The notes below the pieces were generated by a model. The model was not told the origin of the DNA. It did not search any database and saw only the letters and a list, made by a program, of their open reading frames with translations. The position numbers and the translations under genes are program-made. Below, in pieces: positions 5,040-5,706 of a stretch of 5,706 nt of DNA. Within the stretch, counting starts at the first letter, position 1, and each line of letters starts with the position of its first letter. Origin of the DNA: Methylococcaceae bacterium (GTDB lineage Bacteria; Pseudomonadota; Gammaproteobacteria; Methylococcales; Methylomonadaceae); assembly GCA_003542275.1 (NCBI GenBank), contig DPKY01000285.1, forward strand, positions 1 to 5,706. Direction: 5' to 3'.

Positions 5040-5706
5040 TTAGATTCCTTGTTTTAGTGCATTCACTACCGCATCACCCATTTGCGAGCAACTCACTTTT
5101 GTCATGCCATCACTGTAAATATCGGCTGTACGCACATTGGCATCCAGCGCGGCATTCACCGCTTTTTCAATACGGACCGCCGCCGTTTCATTATCAAATG
5201 TGTAACGCAACATCATAGCAACGGACAAAATCGTGGCGAGCGGATTAGCGATATTTTTGCCCGCAATGTCGGGTGCCGAGCCGTGAATAGGCTCATACAT
5301 ACCTTTGCCGGTTTCGTTGAGCGACGCTGAAGGCAACATACCAATCGAGCCGGTGAGCATCGAGGCGCAATCGGACAGCACATCACCAAACAAATTACTG
5401 GTTAAAATCACGTCAAATTGTTTTGGCGCACGCACAAGCTGCATGGCCGCATTATCCACATACATATGTGAAAGCGCCACGTCAGGATAGGCGTTGCCGA
5501 CTTCTGTCACGATTTCACGCCAAAACTCCGTGCATTCCAGTACATTGGCTTTATCGACAGAACATAATTTTTTATGGCGTTTTTGCGCAATTTTAAATGC
5601 AGAATGGGCAATGCGACGCACTTCAGATTCTGTATAAGTCGCCGTATTAAACCCTTGACGTTCGCCATTTTCCAGCACACGCACGCCACGCGGTTGACCA
5701 AAATAA
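5040..5706 (-). CDS. leuB: 3-isopropylmalate dehydrogenase, C-terminal part (5' end outside the window)
   Basis: LeuB oxidises and decarboxylates (2R,3S)-3-isopropylmalate to 2-oxoisocaproate with NAD+ in leucine biosynthesis; it is a cytoplasmic homodimer. The 221 residues seen run from [11 protein letters not shown] at the window edge to ALKQGI and TAA 5042-5040, roughly the last 60% of a 355-360 residue protein. Family marks in order are YFGQPRG, the [13 protein letters not shown] segment, [18 protein letters not shown], the metal-binding [10 protein letters not shown] with its two aspartates, [12 protein letters not shown], and the NAD-binding [18 protein letters not shown]. Just after [10 protein letters not shown] the residue usually Glu or Gln is Cys ('SDCASM'); this is not a catalytic position. 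The GTG at 5684 is an internal codon, not the start. Upstream leuC/leuD and the promoter would lie beyond the right edge. Confidence 0.96.
   Translation of the reverse strand, partial: YFGQPRGVRVLENGERQGFNTATYTESEVRRIAHSAFKIAQKRHKKLCSVDKANVLECTEFWREIVTEVGNAYPDVALSHMYVDNAAMQLVRAPKQFDVILTSNLFGDVLSDCASMLTGSIGMLPSASLNETGKGMYEPIHGSAPDIAGKNIANPLATILSVAMMLRYTFDNETAAVRIEKAVNAALDANVRTADIYSDGMTKVSCSQMGDAVVNALKQGI
5044..5050 (-). promoter_or_regulatory. Shine-Dalgarno site of asd within the end of leuB
   Basis: AAGGAAT on the minus strand overlaps the last leuB codons. Its AAGGA core ends 8 nt before the asd ATG, which fixes the asd start at 5037. Confidence 0.6.

Noticed and set aside
5507..5701. Second minus-strand frame at the right edge
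   Set aside because: It is an alternate frame of leuB; the leuB frame has clear family sequence through to the window edge.

Overview
The window looks like chromosome of a mid-GC proteobacterium, most likely a gammaproteobacterium. The evidence is a leuB-asd pair, a BatD-family protein, and by-eye composition of roughly 45-50% GC in the core genes. A sulfur-oxidising Thiotrichales/Beggiatoa-like host would fit the decayed DNA-methylase and DUF4160/DUF2442 cassettes, but that is a guess. No rRNA, tRNA, CRISPR array or insertion sequence is visible.

Right part (about 2275-5706, minus strand). Transcription enters from the right edge through the C-terminal part of LeuB (leucine biosynthesis), then Asd (aspartate-semialdehyde dehydrogenase, 2 nt after leuB), then a BatD-family membrane protein 45 nt after asd. 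The obvious long open frame for BatD (2275-3744) lacks the start of the protein. Reading further upstream in the same frame recovers a signal peptide, an ATG at 3969 and a Shine-Dalgarno site, but codon 39 is an in-frame TAG. BatD is therefore either nonsense-interrupted, recoded, or affected by a base error.

Middle part (696-2275, minus strand). Two genes follow BatD with overlapping stop and start codons. One is a polymerase-beta-type nucleotidyltransferase that looks like an otherwise mainly archaeal family (from memory COG1665). The other is a HAD-superfamily sugar-phosphatase-like hydrolase. The chain BatD-nucleotidyltransferase-HAD is tightly packed (1-nt and 4-nt overlaps), so the three are probably co-translated. 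I know of no described pathway combining a pol-beta nucleotidyltransferase of this type with a HAD phosphatase and BatD.

Left part (1-about 690, plus strand). This is an AT-richer, decayed accessory patch convergent to the core genes. It holds the C-terminal end of an Eco57I/N6-methylase-like gene, a DUF4160 gene with a one-base frameshift, and an intact DUF2442 gene. A second, more degraded copy of the methylase end follows. The two methylase ends form an imperfect 46-bp direct repeat (43/46 identical) spaced 593 bp apart that brackets the DUF4160-DUF2442 pair. A reading frame at positions 1-48 resembles the tail of the DUF2442 protein, which suggests that the cassette was tandemly duplicated beyond the left edge.
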